DNA of 64,000 bases from Hyposmocoma kahamanoa. Lineage: Eukaryota > Arthropoda > Insecta > Lepidoptera > Cosmopterigidae. The translations under genes and the position numbers were made by a program. Where the stretch lies: positions 17,062,344 through 17,126,343 of the forward strand of contig NW_020653726.1 of the NCBI RefSeq assembly GCF_003589595.1, in the 5' to 3' direction. A model generated the notes under the pieces. That model was not told the origin of the DNA and did not search any database. It worked only from the letters and a program-made list of their open reading frames with translations. Positions 31,531 to 42,213 of this stretch are shown here, piece after piece. Position 1 is the stretch's first letter. Every line of letters starts with the position of its first letter.

Positions 31531-31739
31531 ACACTTTCAATCAAAAGAAGAATTTACAAAAACGGTTCGCAATTGATTAAGAAATTATTGAATGCACGGA
31601 CATGCCTGTGAAATTTGAGGATATCTTTCGATTGTAATGGGATCCCTTCATCAGATTCTGACATGGTGACAGTGGGAACACCACAAAAGTGCACCGTTTC
31701 AAACAAACATAAAACATGCATAGAGCCGAACGTATCCTC

Positions 31740-31912
31740 CTCCATTTTTTTTTTGAAGTCGGTTAAAAATACAATTATATTACAACGTAAATGTCGACAA
31801 ATTAGGGAATGAATCCGATTCATTCGATTACACTCATTTTCCGTTAACCGATTTCTATAAAACTTGACAAACAGATATAATTCCACAAACTTATTAGGTG
31901 TTTTTTTTTAAT
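31740..31912 (-). repeat. Family R fragment
   Basis: TTTGAAGTCGGTTAAAAATA, then CATTTTCCGTTAACCGATTT, ACTTGACAAACAGATATAAT and GGTGTTTTTTTTTAAT. The centre is deleted. Confidence 0.6.
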
Positions 31913-32174
31913 AAAAGTTTTTTATCTATATTTCATTTTCGCATTACTTAATAAATTCCTTCAGAATAACTTTAATAGTCTTTTTGTCTCGTTTAGGATT
32001 GCGTGTATTTAATCCTTTCAATCCCTGAGGAAATTTGAATTGAAATTTGACGTTCGAATTGATTTTTATTTACTAAGTTACGTTAAATATGTCGGCAAAA
32101 GAAAATATCGTGACGTAACCTGCATATTAAAGATTTCACAACCCTTGAAAATATGTGAGTTTTCAACCCGTAGA
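31913..32174. other. No recognisable feature
   Basis: AT-rich spacer. Confidence 0.4.
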
Positions 32175-32838
32175 CGCAGCAGTAGAGCTCCTTGTGAAAG
32201 AGTTCGTCCAGGGAAGTACTGCCACCTTACCTATTCTGCCGTCCGTTAATTACAACGCGACTGACAATATTTTTTTGAAATATCATAAAAAAACCATAAC
32301 CCAGTTTTAGACTATTTAAATTGTAATGATATTTCAGCTATGCATCGTTAGGGTAAGTTCCGATAAGTCGAATACGTTAACTAATTTTAACTGTTTTTAA
32401 AACAGAATTTTGTGCTCTATCTTTTGCTATTTAAAACTGATATTTGACCGTTTGTCCTTAGCCGCGGTTTGCTTAGTCGACGGCAGTATTTCTGTCATCA
32501 AACAGTAATGTGAATTGACGTGTAGACGCTACCAAGTAACCATACTTGTTTAATTCTATTATTAACTGATGAATATAAAATGTATTTATTACATAATTTA
32601 ATTTTTCTTATTGTACGTATATAATATGAACATTACTAAGTTCCGGTTTTGAAGGGTGCTGGTGAAATTACACGCACATGGGACTTGTCATTTTACGTCT
32701 CGGGCTGACTGAAGTTGCGGCCTTTGATATGTGCGATTTAAAACTCTGAGTGGCACTGCAACAGCTATGAACAGACGTGTCGCTTACCACGAGACGCACG
32801 ACTAATTCATCTCGTCACTTGATATCATAAAAAACTGG
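32175..32838 (+). repeat. SINE-A copy broken into three pieces
   Basis: Piece 1 (32175-32243) is the start through CTTACCTATTCTGCCG. Piece 2 (about 32478-32515, CGGCAGTATTTCTGTCATCA and AACAGTAATGTGAA) is the mid-section. Piece 3 (32628-32838) runs from ACATTACTAAGTTCCGGTTT to CACTTGATATCATAAAAAA. The two spacers of about 235 and 110 bases are AT-rich and may be inserted elements; no clear duplications were seen. Confidence 0.65.
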
Positions 32839-33365
32839 CCATGGTGACCTATAGACCAAACCTACTCATACGATATCCTCTAATTTAGTAGTGTGCTCCA
32901 TGACGTTACTGTTTGTTGTTGAAAAAAGTACATAGAAGTTATCTTTTATATAACGTGTCTAATGACAGAATTTATAACAATAACTGCGTACTCCAGTAAC
33001 AGAGTTTACTCCCATAAAACTCTCATTAACATGTTAATTAACTAACAGTTGCTACCTTAATAGACAACGGTTCCATCTAATTCCCTTAACTTAACGACCA
33101 AAAAACAGTCACGCATGGTCGTCCATCGTGTCCTTATCTTGAAATATTATACTGGCCACCCTAAAATTCTCGGAGAGTAAACTTTTCTAAGGGCAACCCT
33201 AAAATACTGGCCAAACCAAAAGTGTAGTAATATGGAACACACATTATCAATATAATAAGGTTCTGTATCATATTTTGACTCTATATCCTTCAAAGATATT
33301 ATATATTATATTAATAAATATTTTATTCAAAATTTTTTGCGCACACACTCCTCGCCTTCCATCGA
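32839..33365. other. No recognisable feature
   Basis: AT-rich spacer. Confidence 0.45.
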
Positions 33366-33369
33366 TCCA

Positions 33370-33700
33370 TGTCTATAATACTGTAATTAGACCGATCTCG
33401 ATATACGGTTGCGAAGTTTGGACACTGAGTTTGAAAGAGGAAATAAGTTGTTAGTGGCAGAAAGAAAAATCTTGCGGAAAACTCTCAGGACCGACTCAAA
33501 GGGAGGACGGGAGCTGGAGGCCAAGGAAGGACCTTGACATTGAAGATCTGATGTCCGAGCCCAATAATGTGGGAGAAACTAAACTGTGAGACTCCGCTGG
33601 CTCGGACACGTGGAGAGAATGGGATAAGATCGTGCCGCGAAGAGGGCTTATTTGGGACAACCGAAATCACGCCGATCGGTGGGACGTTTCAGGTAGGGGG
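33370..33700 (+). pseudogene. Degenerate LINE reverse transcriptase C-terminus
   Basis: Translation in shifting frames gives RPISIYGCEVWTLSLKEE, LVAERKILRKTLR, then RLRWLGHVERMG and a final RAAKRAYLGQPKS-like piece. The YG-E-W ... RK-LR ... LRW-GH-ERM pattern is the C-terminal linker of RTE-related endonuclease/reverse transcriptases abundant in Lepidoptera. It differs in sequence from the 3.1 and 50.5 kb relics, so it is a third lineage. Multiple frameshifts. Confidence 0.65.
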
Positions 33701-34186
33701 AAGCGGGGCAGATTCGTACACTTTTTTAACTTCAATTTTGGGCCACTAAATGAAATTATAATGAATATTTTTTTCTACCTGATTGATGACATAACTAATA
33801 AACATTACTAATTTAATCTTTTCTTTCATATATAGCATTGAATAATTGAAAAATTTTGATTTTAACAAAAAATCGGATTTGTCCAATTCTGCCGCACCTG
33901 TGGGGTTCTTTGATACATCGCTTGGGGCGCTTAGAATGTGAGAATCAACGTAGTGTGCCATTCCTGGTTGCCACGTATTATCAGCACTAGATGATCAACT
34001 GTTCATAAAGTATGACGCTATATGTGCCTCCGCACTTGCTAGATCAAGACTTCTTTCTAGGGCACCATTTGAAAAGTGTTCTTTGCAATGTAGTCTTGGA
34101 AGTAGAAATACAGGAGGAAGACCTGACTATAGCGCAAAGTGTTACTAGTTCATCTCTTTACAATAACTTGTTGAAACAGTTTTATG

Positions 34187-34740
34187 TCATTCGCACAAAA
34201 TAACTAATACGAGCACTTTGACACGTACCAAACTGCCCCACTCACTAGTGTATAAAAGAACCCCACCCGCTTCCTGTCTGATGAACAGTGGGAGGGGTCG
34301 AAGGTCCAGCATCGCTTCGAGGGCCGCAGTTGGAGTTGTCCTCATGCAGCCAGTCGTCGCCATGCAAGCGAGTCTTTGGAATTTGTCCAGCTTGTCGGTT
34401 GCGGCGGTCAGTTTGGTTCGTGGCCACCATACTATCGCGCCGTAACTGATCATGATTCTTATCACCGCTGTGTAGAGCCATAGTGATATCTTAAGTGAAA
34501 GTCCGCATTGTTTACCTACCATTCTATGGCACTGCCAGAAGGTGATAGCAGCTTTTTTAATTTTGTTGTCCAGATGCTACTTCCAGTTCAACTTGTTGTC
34601 CAGTATTACTCCCAAGTACTTGACTTCGGTTGATACCTGTAGTTCTGTACTGAAGAGTTTGGGTAGTAGGTAGTTACCTAGTAGTCTTCTGTTTGTAAAC
34701 ATTACTAGTTCCGTCTTTGTTGGGTTTACCGATAGTTCGT
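34187..34740 (-). pseudogene. LOA/Lian-like non-LTR reverse transcriptase relic
   Basis: On the minus strand, starting near 34740: NPTKTELVMFTNRR, KYLGVILDNKLNWK, an in-frame stop, then HLDNKIKKAAITFWQCHRMV, TLWLY-like SLWLYTAVIRIMISYGAIVW, LQRLACMA-type FQRLACMATTGCMRTTPTAA and LEAMLDLRPLPLFI. This is the thumb and connection region that precedes an RNase H domain in LOA/Lian-type elements. One stop within the region and loss of similarity after LFIRQEAGG show it is dead. Confidence 0.7.
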
Positions 34741-34742
34741 AT

Positions 34743-34895
34743 TATTTGCGCAATCGCACGTTTGAATCGCGTTTGCATCGCTACTTAAAATCGCATGCGT
34801 ATGTAAAGGTAGACGATTAGCGACTGCATCGTTACTGCATCGCGGTTGCATCGCGTTTGCATCGCTGCTAAAATCGCTTAACAAATCGTGTGCAT
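34743..34895. repeat. Family G CpG-rich MITE, partial
   Basis: Repeated GCATCGC words (TTTGCATCGCTACTTAAAAT, ACTGCATCGCGGTTGCATCG) and GTAAAGGTAGACGATTAGCG as in the other family G copies. Confidence 0.6.
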
Positions 34896-34945
34896 GGACA
34901 GGACTTGTTCGTACCGTCGCTTGGTATGACAAAAAGAAACTTGAA
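34896..34945 (+). repeat. SINE-A terminal fragment
   Basis: GGACAGGACTTGTTCGTACC and GTCGCTTGGTATGACAAAAA. Only the last 45 bases, joined directly to the family G copy. Confidence 0.6.
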
Positions 34946-36855
34946 TGGAGGAGTGTTTTTTTTTTCAATGCAGATAAAATTCTAAACGTGTCTGTATAGT
35001 GACCGGAGAACTCTAAAACAGGCATAATAATTCAAATCACGAGCGTGAATTCAAAGGAATAAAACGCTTATACAACAGTTTATCGCCATTAAAGAGTAAT
35101 GAATAAAGTCGAGTTCAAATGTTTTACGAGTATTAATTGTGGAAGCCTAATTGGTGTACAGTGGGCGTCACGCGACGTTTTTTTACGCTCGTGTGAAGGG
35201 CTTTGTGAAGATGAATGGAGATTTATTGTTTTCAAAATTAATTTTCACATCTATTATTGTAATTTTATGGGTGTTTTTACTGCGTGCCTTCTTTTATTTA
35301 GAACTCAACAATTATTTATAGTTAATATAATTACCGCAACCCCTCTCTTTAACTAAACCCATGCCCAGCAGTGAGACGTTATGATGGTAATGACGATGAT
35401 AATATTTACAAAAGCTTTGATTTTTTTTTAATTATACGGCAATAACATTCAAAGAGTTGTTAGCACAGTTTCATCGATTTTTCTTTTTTATACATGTGGT
35501 ACGAACGGCAGCCACATTAAGCTTGTTCATTGACGAATCTTGTTTCGTTGCACTGGTTGCTATACTCGCATAATAATATTTTGATGTGTTGTCTACTGTT
35601 CAATTTGAATGTGGTAAAAGACATATCCTTGGTATAAGACAATCGCAATCGGTGTATTTTGTGGTAATGCCTAAGCAGATATTAATAATGAGGAGATTAT
35701 TTATAGAAACAGTCCATAAAACGATTCGAACCTAACTTCAGGAAGTCTTGTTGATGAGTCTCTACCGATGAAGAGACGTTGTATTTACTACCCCAGATAT
35801 ACAGACAGAAAATTCAAAACAATTTGTCACTATTGCAAGGGATATATATGTCCAATACATACTACGGACCAACTATATAGAGAGTGAAAACTAGGGTGCC
35901 TTTCTTATTGCAAAAGTTTGTTTTTGTTTTGTTGATTTCTCTATATCATATTTTTATTGTTGTTTTAATGTTCTTCATTTTGTTTCTATTAATTAAGATA
36001 GAAGACGAAACAGATTTTACTTTTATATTTTATAGTAGATTTTTATTTAGTGATCTCTGAATTCCAAATTTGACAACTAAGTTTATATTTTTAAATTGCA
36101 TTTTAATTTACAAATTAACAAATTTTTTGATATTTACAATAAAAGTTTGAAATAACAATTTTGTAGAGGTTTGACTTCTCGGGGCCCTTAAAGACCCCAC
36201 GCGACTATTTGTGTATAGTAACAATACGCGACGAGCCGAGGGTTAAAAGAAAGTGAGATTACGGCTCATGAGTTAGAGATTAAATTTGTTTAACACTCTC
36301 CTTAACACTTTCCTTCGCACTCAGATAGCTCTGAACCAACGGGAGAATTAGGCGATCAGGCTACTTAAGGCATCGACTGTACATATTTCTAATCAATATA
36401 AAATATAATACGGTAAAAATTAACGAAAAAACCCTAACATTTCAACAAAATAAACACCTCACACTAAATGAACGAAAAACTTCAACAAATTCTTACAAAA
36501 TGGACGAGAAATTTGAATAAAATGATAAAATAACACGAACAAAGTGTGCAGGCTTACTCATGCCTCGAGAAACTTTCTATCAAATGTCAAGAGGCAACCT
36601 TTTCGGATTGTTTTCATCGTGACCATCGGCCCGTAAAATCAGCGACATCGTCGTCGGGGCCTTGAAGTTAGCGGTATATCCTAAAAATGCGATATAATAA
36701 TTTGATGTAAATAAATAATAAATCTATATCTCAAGTTAACCACAACAAAAGTAAATTACGCCCATTCGTCGTCCAAATAAGTCATTATTTTTGAAATGTA
36801 CAACAGAGTGAGTGAACAACAGTTAACAGAAGCGGGTTACTTTTCATGTTAGCAA
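34946..36855. other. Long stretch without recognisable gene
   Basis: An 85-codon frame at 35099-35356 is not recognised. 35355-35400 (CCCATGCCCAGCAGTGAGAC, then GATGATAAT) is the tail of a lepidopteran SINE. 36165-36215 (TTCTCGGGGCCCTTAAAGAC) faintly recalls family D. Otherwise AT-rich. Confidence 0.4.
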
Positions 36856-36857
36856 TT

Positions 36858-37108
36858 TTAGTAGCTGTCGAGCTCCTTGTGAAAGAGTTCGTCCAGGGTA
36901 GTACTGCCACCAAACCATTTTCTGCCGCCGTAATGTCAGCAGTAATTTCAGCATCACTGTATTCCGGTTTTGAAGGGTAAGGGTGCTGGTAAAATTACAG
37001 GCACATGGGACTTGTCAACTTATACCTAAGGGTGACGGGCGCAATGGCAGTGCTTTGTTTTTAAAGGTCTGAGTGGCACTGCATCTGTCATGGGCAAAAA
37101 AAGCAAAC
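36858..37108 (+). repeat. SINE-A copy, variant subfamily
   Basis: TTAGTAGCTGTCGAGCTCC, GTAGTACTGCCACCAAACCA and the GCCGCCGTAATGTCAGCAGT variant shared with 14055-14372. Ends early in GCACTGCATCTGTCATGGGC. Confidence 0.85.
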
Positions 37109-37289
37109 GAGTTTGCCAGGTTCGTTAAGAGTTCCAATGATGAAATCAATAAACTGCAGTGCACGGTTAAACCTGCTTACACGTTTATTTCACGGCCATT
37201 TTTAAATTTATAAGTAGTGGTTTCGTAAAATTTTTCGTGAATAAATAAGTGAAGAAATTAATAAAATCTCAAAAATGGTCTCTATTGTT
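37109..37289. other. No recognisable feature
   Basis: AT-rich spacer. Confidence 0.4.
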
Positions 37290-37435
37290 GTCATCCAGGC
37301 CTTATCCCTCCTGGATGTGTATTTTTATTCCACTTTCCCTATCAGCCGTCATTTCCATACTCTCACTTTTCTGATCCATGTCTTTTTTCACACAATCCAT
37401 CCATCTTTTCTTTCAAAAATGGTCTATTGTCACAC
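37290..37435 (-). pseudogene. RTE-like reverse transcriptase terminal fragment
   Basis: On the minus strand one frame reads RWMDCVKKDMDQKSESMEMT then ADRESGIKIHIQEG and a stop. The W-DCVK-DM ... ADR pattern is the end of RTE-related polyproteins. About 45 codons remain. Confidence 0.6.
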
Positions 37436-37645
37436 ATAAAAAAAATGTAAAAATTTGCCTTCTAAAATATTTTCAGTACCTATAACAATAATTGTCTAGA
37501 ACAGTATATAGCTTAAAGAAACTGACTCTTATCTAGCGCGCAAAGCCGGCGAATCGTATTTCGGCCTAATGTCATCACGTAATTATTTTAACCAATGGAA
37601 CGGAGTCTTATACTATAGAATTTTGCACATTCTAAATGGTATTGT

Positions 37646-37931
37646 CATTGACTTACAAATAAATGGACGACGGGTCTAATACAAAAACCACGAAAAAAAT
37701 GTCCCAAGTCAACCTATTTAAACGTAGTGACATGTAAAGGAATATGAAAAAGTTAAAACGTTGAATTTAAATTGTAATGTCATCGCAGTACTGTCTAATT
37801 TTGCTTGCTTCGCTGTCAGTCGAACAAACGAAGACTAAAGCATGAATGACGCTCTGTATACGATTTTAACGCCCTATAAGTTCGGACACTTTTTAGCGCG
37901 GATCCGACGTCCATATAATTGTAAGTCAATG
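37646..37931 (+). mobile_element. hAT-1 family MITE, 8-base target duplication
   Basis: 286 bases, ends CATTGACTTACAA and TTGTAAGTCAATG, perfect duplication GGTATTGT (37638-37645, 37932-37939). Confidence 0.93.
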
Positions 37932-37939
37932 GGTATTGT

Positions 37940-38949
37940 GTATTAGAAGTCAATAAAATTAAGTATTTTTTTTGCAGTCATTGTGCTTCAAATAAAAACA
38001 AAAGAACATTAAGTACATAGTTACAGTACATGCATTCGGAAATCCGAAATTTGCCGACAAATAGTTGTACTGCACTCAGTTTCCCTGGCCTCATATAGAT
38101 GGTTAGGACATCCTTTGAAAGCGTCCAAAGATTTCTATCAGCTCTCGCATTCGCTATCCCTATGTCCTGTTATTTCATTTTGCTTGTACAGTGTCTGTTA
38201 TTCAAATGGATTTTTGAACTCCAGAACATTCGATTGGTATGTAGTTTTATCGTTTCGACAGTAGTGTTATATTATCGATTATAATTACTTTTTCTCGACA
38301 CAAAAAAATCTAACTTTAAGGCGAGATATTTCAAGACGAGAATACATTTTAGGAGGTGACATGAGTGAGAATCGTTTCTCGCGCCCCAGAACTCGCGCGC
38401 TAAAAATTAATATAAATAAGAACAGGCGGAAAATTTTAAAATTTTGAGATAAATGTTAATAACTATACGAATGAAAATTTCGCATAATTTAAACGCACAT
38501 TGTTTGAGTATTGAATTGAAAAATCATTTTATACGTTAAATGAATTTTGTTAACTAATTTCACATTAATTTATTTATTATTTATTATTGAGACGAACGTG
38601 ACTGTATGACATTGATTGATTTACATTGATGTTGTAGATTTTAAGACTTGGTTTTCACTGTCCTGTGAAGGTGGAAGTCTAATATCATATAATCAGTGAT
38701 TTATGATTATTATTACTGTTATTTTATTATTATTATTTGGAGGTATTAGACAAGTATAATCAATAATAGGAGTATAATTCGTATGCCTTGATGGCACGCC
38801 ATGGCGATCATAAAATAATTGTTAACATCTTTATTTTATCTATGATGACGAATAAAATTGTTTGATTTGATAGGGCTTCAGTGGAAAACCAAAATTTAGC
38901 AGGTTCTCTGTAGTACTTAAAAATAAATATCTCCATTAAAAAATTATGT
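37940..38949. other. No recognisable gene
   Basis: A 61-codon hydrophobic frame (38099-38284) and an 84-codon minus-strand frame that ends inside the hAT-1 copy resemble nothing. Confidence 0.4.
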
Positions 38950-38986
38950 GCAAAGTCCATTGACTTACAAATAAATGGACGACGGG

Positions 38987-39195
38987 ACTTATGTAATGAC
39001 GGCGGAAAAGGACGTTTTAAAAAAGAATTTATTATTACAAAAAGACGTTTAATTCGGATCAAAAACCTTACAAGACTAAAGTATAGAAAAAATACAATGA
39101 AAAGTAGAAAAGCATTACGTTACATAAATCTAAATAGTAAGCTAATTCGCCGTAGGTGAGATTCAGCATTTACCAGGCTTTACGCCATGGTAACT
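38987..39195 (-). repeat. 3' LTR (209 bases)
   Basis: Reads AGTTACCATGG ... CATTACATAAGT on the minus strand; the AGT...ACT-like ends are those of insect errantiviruses. By eye it matches the 5' LTR base for base. A polypurine tract (GAAGAAGGGAGG on the minus strand, 39196-39207) sits just before it. Confidence 0.9.
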
Positions 39196-39545
39196 CCTCC
39201 CTTCTTCAGATAGAACCGCGTCCTGCTGGTTCCTTCTGGTCCTCCAGGTGGGTCCGGCGGAATATCGGTAGTTTTCCCTTTTGTAAACCACTGGTATGAT
39301 TTCCAGCATAATATGCCGAGCCCAATGATGTAGAGGATAATCGTACTCCAACTAGGTGTAGTTGCGATAAAAGTCCAATCGTCAAAAGTTTGTTCATCCT
39401 GTATATTGTGAGCTTTATTTATAAGTTCGTGTATGTTATCTAATGAAATGTCTTCAAGTTGCAGCTCGAATCGTATTTCGTTGGTAGGTATCACTGCTTG
39501 TTGCGGTAGTGGGATGACGTCATGTATTATTACGTTGGGGAACAA
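39180..39545 (-). pseudogene. Env C-terminal remnant (membrane anchor and tail)
   Basis: About 121 codons in a different frame from gag and overlapping its end. A hydrophobic stretch of about 20 residues near residue 70 (STIILYIIGLGILCW) looks like the transmembrane anchor of an errantivirus envelope protein, followed by a short basic, proline-rich tail (DIPPDPPGGPEG) that runs into the LTR. The ectodomain, cleavage site and fusion region are absent and there is no proper ATG, so no envelope protein can be made. Confidence 0.75.
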
Positions 39546-40248
39546 AATTACTTTGAGGAATAAAACTTATCGGACTATTAAAGGGTTTGTTATCAATTGC
39601 ACGTGGAAAATTATTATTATTTTGGTGTCTAAATATTTCAGGTCGCGGTTTATTTTGTGAGCCGGAAGGGCTATTAAAGTTAGGGTTCTGCCTGTAATTT
39701 GCTTTGGCTTCCTCCTGGCGTGCTGTCACTATAGCAAGTTCTAAAGTATTAGGGTTTGCAATTCGTACCCCTATTGATACATGAAAGTCAAGTTGTTGAA
39801 CATAGTGTTCTATTGCCATTTTTTCATAGTACGTTTTGTCCGTATGCTGACCTACTAGATATAGGGTATCTAACAATTCACGGATTCGTTTTCCATACGT
39901 CTCCGCGTCTTCGGATTTATTTCGGCGGGTACGTGTGAGCTCCTGCATTACCTGGATTTCATTTCTAGGCTCACCTAGGCGCCTTCGTAAGGCTGCTTTA
40001 ATTTCGTCCCAGGAGTTCACCGAACCTTCATACGCTATGGCATCTATAGCCGCGCCACTTAACCTGCTCTTAATTAGGCAGACTATGGCCTGCGCACCTG
40101 CCTCGCCTCTAGGCCGTGTAAATGATATCAGGCCGTCTACTTCCCGGATATAGAAATTTAGCCTTTTAGGATTGCCGTCGTATCTCGGCATTAAGTCGGA
40201 GATCATTTTGTAATCGGCTTCGAACTCCATTTTCTTTTTATAAAACAC
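39520..40248 (-). CDS. Gag remnant of errantivirus-type element (242 codons)
   Basis: Open frame with the N-terminal and capsid-like part of an errantiviral Gag: a YDGNPKRLNFYIREVDGLI block near residue 24, a helical central part with GAAIDAIAYEG and WDEIKAALRRRLGE, and a C-terminal Asn/Pro/Gln-rich stretch ending at 39520. Gag proteins of the group are usually about twice as long; the end is lost at the deletion junction with env. The likely start is the first Met or the one six codons on (about 40230). It lies about 380 bases after the 5' LTR. Whether it is expressed is unknown. Confidence 0.8.
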   Translation of the reverse strand: MFYKKKMEFEADYKMISDLMPRYDGNPKRLNFYIREVDGLISFTRPRGEAGAQAIVCLIKSRLSGAAIDAIAYEGSVNSWDEIKAALRRRLGEPRNEIQVMQELTRTRRNKSEDAETYGKRIRELLDTLYLVGQHTDKTYYEKMAIEHYVQQLDFHVSIGVRIANPNTLELAIVTARQEEAKANYRQNPNFNSPSGSQNKPRPEIFRHQNNNNFPRAIDNKPFNSPISFIPQSNFVPQRNNT

Positions 40249-40609
40249 CTACTAACGTACTATACTAAATCACTTGATTTAAAAGTGATGTTATAATCTA
40301 TAGCGATATAAGCATACAGACAGATAGACGTTAAGTCACACTTATCACTAAATACGACAGGAAATAGAGCAAGGAATGTACTAGGAAGAGTATGAGCACT
40401 CACCAATACAGCCACTGCATCGCCTGCTCGGGTCTTGTAGGTACAGGCCTCCAATTCTCCGGAGTCCCGCGGGTTCAGTCGTCCTGGTTACACCGTCGTT
40501 ACTGTTCTTGATGGGATATCGCGGATAAACGATTGGCACCGTTCACTCTAGTTCGCACAAAGAGTTCTATTCACGCGAATACTTTTGTTTAGAAAAGTCC
40601 AGAGTGCCG

Positions 40610-40628
40610 CGATCCTACCGACTGCGCC
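40610..40628 (-). other. Primer-binding site, tRNA-Ser type
   Basis: Immediately after the 5' LTR, on the minus strand, (T)GGCGCAGTCGGTAGGATCG, whose initial T is the last base of the LTR. This matches the tRNA-Ser 3'-end complement used by 17.6/297-like errantiviruses. Confidence 0.8.
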
Positions 40629-40837
40629 ACTTATGTAATGACGGCGGAAAAGGACGTTTTAAAAAAGAATTTATTATTACAAAAAGACGTTTAATTCGGA
40701 TCAAAAACCTTACAAGACTAAAGTATAGAAAAAATACAATGAAAAGTAGAAAAGCATTACGTTACATAAATCTAAATAGTAAGCTAATTCGCCGTAGGTG
40801 AGATTCAGCATTTACCAGGCTTTACGCCATGGTAACT
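40629..40837 (-). repeat. 5' LTR (209 bases)
   Basis: No difference from the 3' LTR was seen by eye over 209 bases. Followed on the minus strand by the primer-binding site. Confidence 0.9.
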
Positions 40838-41034
40838 CGGGTCTAATACAAAAACCACGAAAAAAATGTCCCAAATCAACCTATTTAAACGTAGTGACAC
40901 GTAAAGGAATATGAGAAAGCTAAAACGTTGAATTTAAATTGTAATGTCATCGCAGTACTGACTTTTGAGCGCGGACCCGACGTCTATATAATTGTAAGTC
41001 AATGGGAAAGTCAGATATTTTATATATAATAATT

Positions 41035-41152
41035 CTCTTCAAATCCGGAACACAGTAATGCTGACATTACTGCTTGGCGACAGAAATAGGTGAGGTGGCA
41101 GTACTTCACTGGACGAACTCTTTCACAAGGCTCTACTGCTACTGAATCCTTA
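41035..41152 (-). repeat. SINE-A 5' fragment
   Basis: CCGGAACACAGTAATGCTGA, TACTGCTTGGCGACAGAAAT and CTCTTTCACAAGGCTCTACT. About 30 bases right of the hAT-1 end. Confidence 0.75.
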
Positions 41153-41394
41153 CGTGTATAGTATATTATTTGTACCACCATTATTGAAAATATTATGTAC
41201 CTAAACCATTTTATCTCGCAAAACGGTTTTCCCCGCTTCGCCTCCGGTGACTCGCCATAATCATTTCTTGGCTATGTTGATCTAGAATATTTTTGCCATC
41301 TAAATAGAAAATTATTACGGACTCCTTCGTTTTACCACCGTTTTATATTTTCTCTATTGTCTTTGAGACAAAAAAAAATATTAAAGATGTCGAG

Positions 41395-41660
41395 TGAAAT
41401 AGAGTTTTTGTCTTTGACTATCTATTTGCCAAGTTTTATTGAAATCGGTTACCGGAAAGTGCGCGAAACCGATTTATCCCTTAGTTTGCCACTCTTAGAG
41501 ATGGAATATTTTCTTCAAATTTAAATGGGACCAATAGGGACCCTCTTTCCAACAAAACAAGAATCATCATAATCAGATCTCTTTCACACTATAATTATAA
41601 ACATACAAAAGATACACTCGAATTGAGAGCCTCCTCCTTTTTTGAAGTCGGTTAAAGTAT
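41395..41660 (+). repeat. Family R copy
   Basis: CTATTTGCCAAGTTTTATTG, CGGTTACCGGAAAGTGCGCG, TTAGAGATGGAATATTTTCT and TTTTTTGAAGTCGGTTAAAG. Lacks the first ~30 bases. Confidence 0.75.
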
Positions 41661-41880
41661 CGTTTAATTGTGATAGCCACAAAATACCGGCAGCGTCGGT
41701 ATTAAGATCGTTTAGACCAAACTCCGCTTCACCAACCTAACGCAGGTTGTGGACTTCAGACTTCCAAGGATTGTGAACCTTGTTCGGCATGCAGGAAGCT
41801 GCTATTAAACGTTAAAAAATCTACATAACTTTGAAGTCATAGTCATAGGTAACACAGTATACGAGGATTTAAGTTCAAAA
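41661..41880. other. No recognisable feature
   Basis: Mixed composition between 41690 and 41800, without a partner in this window. Confidence 0.35.
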
Positions 41881-41883
41881 TGA

Positions 41884-41924
41884 CCCCAATATATCCATTT
41901 GGGATTCAAATGGATATATTGGGG
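41884..41924. repeat. Perfect 18-base hairpin
   Basis: Arms CCCCAATATATCCATTTG (41884-41901) and its exact complement (41907-41924) around the loop GGATT. Too short for an obvious element; it might fold in RNA or be a terminator-like relic of a MITE. Confidence 0.85.
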
Positions 41925-41996
41925 GATGGAGATATTATCTGTTTGAAACTAACACCTATACAAGAAATCCACTATAAATGGTCAAACAACAACGAC

Positions 41997-42213
41997 ATAT
42001 CGTCTGTTGAAAGGTAAAAAAAACCACATACCTAAGTGACATTTTATGCAAAAAGTCTTTAGTTGACACTCAAAAACAAGAAAGCTATAAACTCAATAAG
42101 TGGTTTTATTTGCAGAAGGATGGCGATTTTCTTACGACAGGTACATAATTTGTAGATTTTTTGTGGATTTGTGGAATGTCACTTATGTGGTTTTACTTTT
42201 AAGCAGACGATAT
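41997..42213. mobile_element. MITE with ~50-base imperfect inverted ends
   Basis: 217 bases from ATATCGTCTGTTGAAAGGTA to AAGCAGACGATAT. Both ends share ATATCGTCTG, a GTAAAA-ACCACATA block and AAGTGACATTT in inverted arrangement over about 50 bases. Possible TA-type target. No coding sequence. Confidence 0.7.

Larger units (their letters stand above)
38987..40837 (-). mobile_element. Internally deleted errantivirus-type LTR retroelement
   Basis: An 1851-base element flanked by a 4-base duplication CGGG (38983-38986, 40838-40841). In minus orientation: 5' LTR, tRNA-Ser-type primer-binding site, gag remnant, env C-terminal remnant, polypurine tract, 3' LTR. Related insect elements (17.6, 297, gypsy group) are usually 6-8 kb, so most of gag's end, all of pol and most of env are missing. 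The LTRs appear identical by eye, so insertion was recent. It cannot encode its own enzymes and could move only with help in trans. Confidence 0.9.
38958..41004 (+). mobile_element. hAT-1 MITE split by an LTR element
   Basis: The left piece CATTGACTTACAAATAAATG up to CGACGGG (38958-38986) continues at 40838 (CGGGTCTAATAC) and ends TTGTAAGTCAATG at 41004. Flanks GCAAAGTC (38950-38957) and GGAAAGTC (41005-41012) are an 8-base duplication with one mismatch. Compared with the other copies it also lacks about 100 bases near its right end, between GCAGTACTG and GAGCGCGGACC. Confidence 0.92.
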
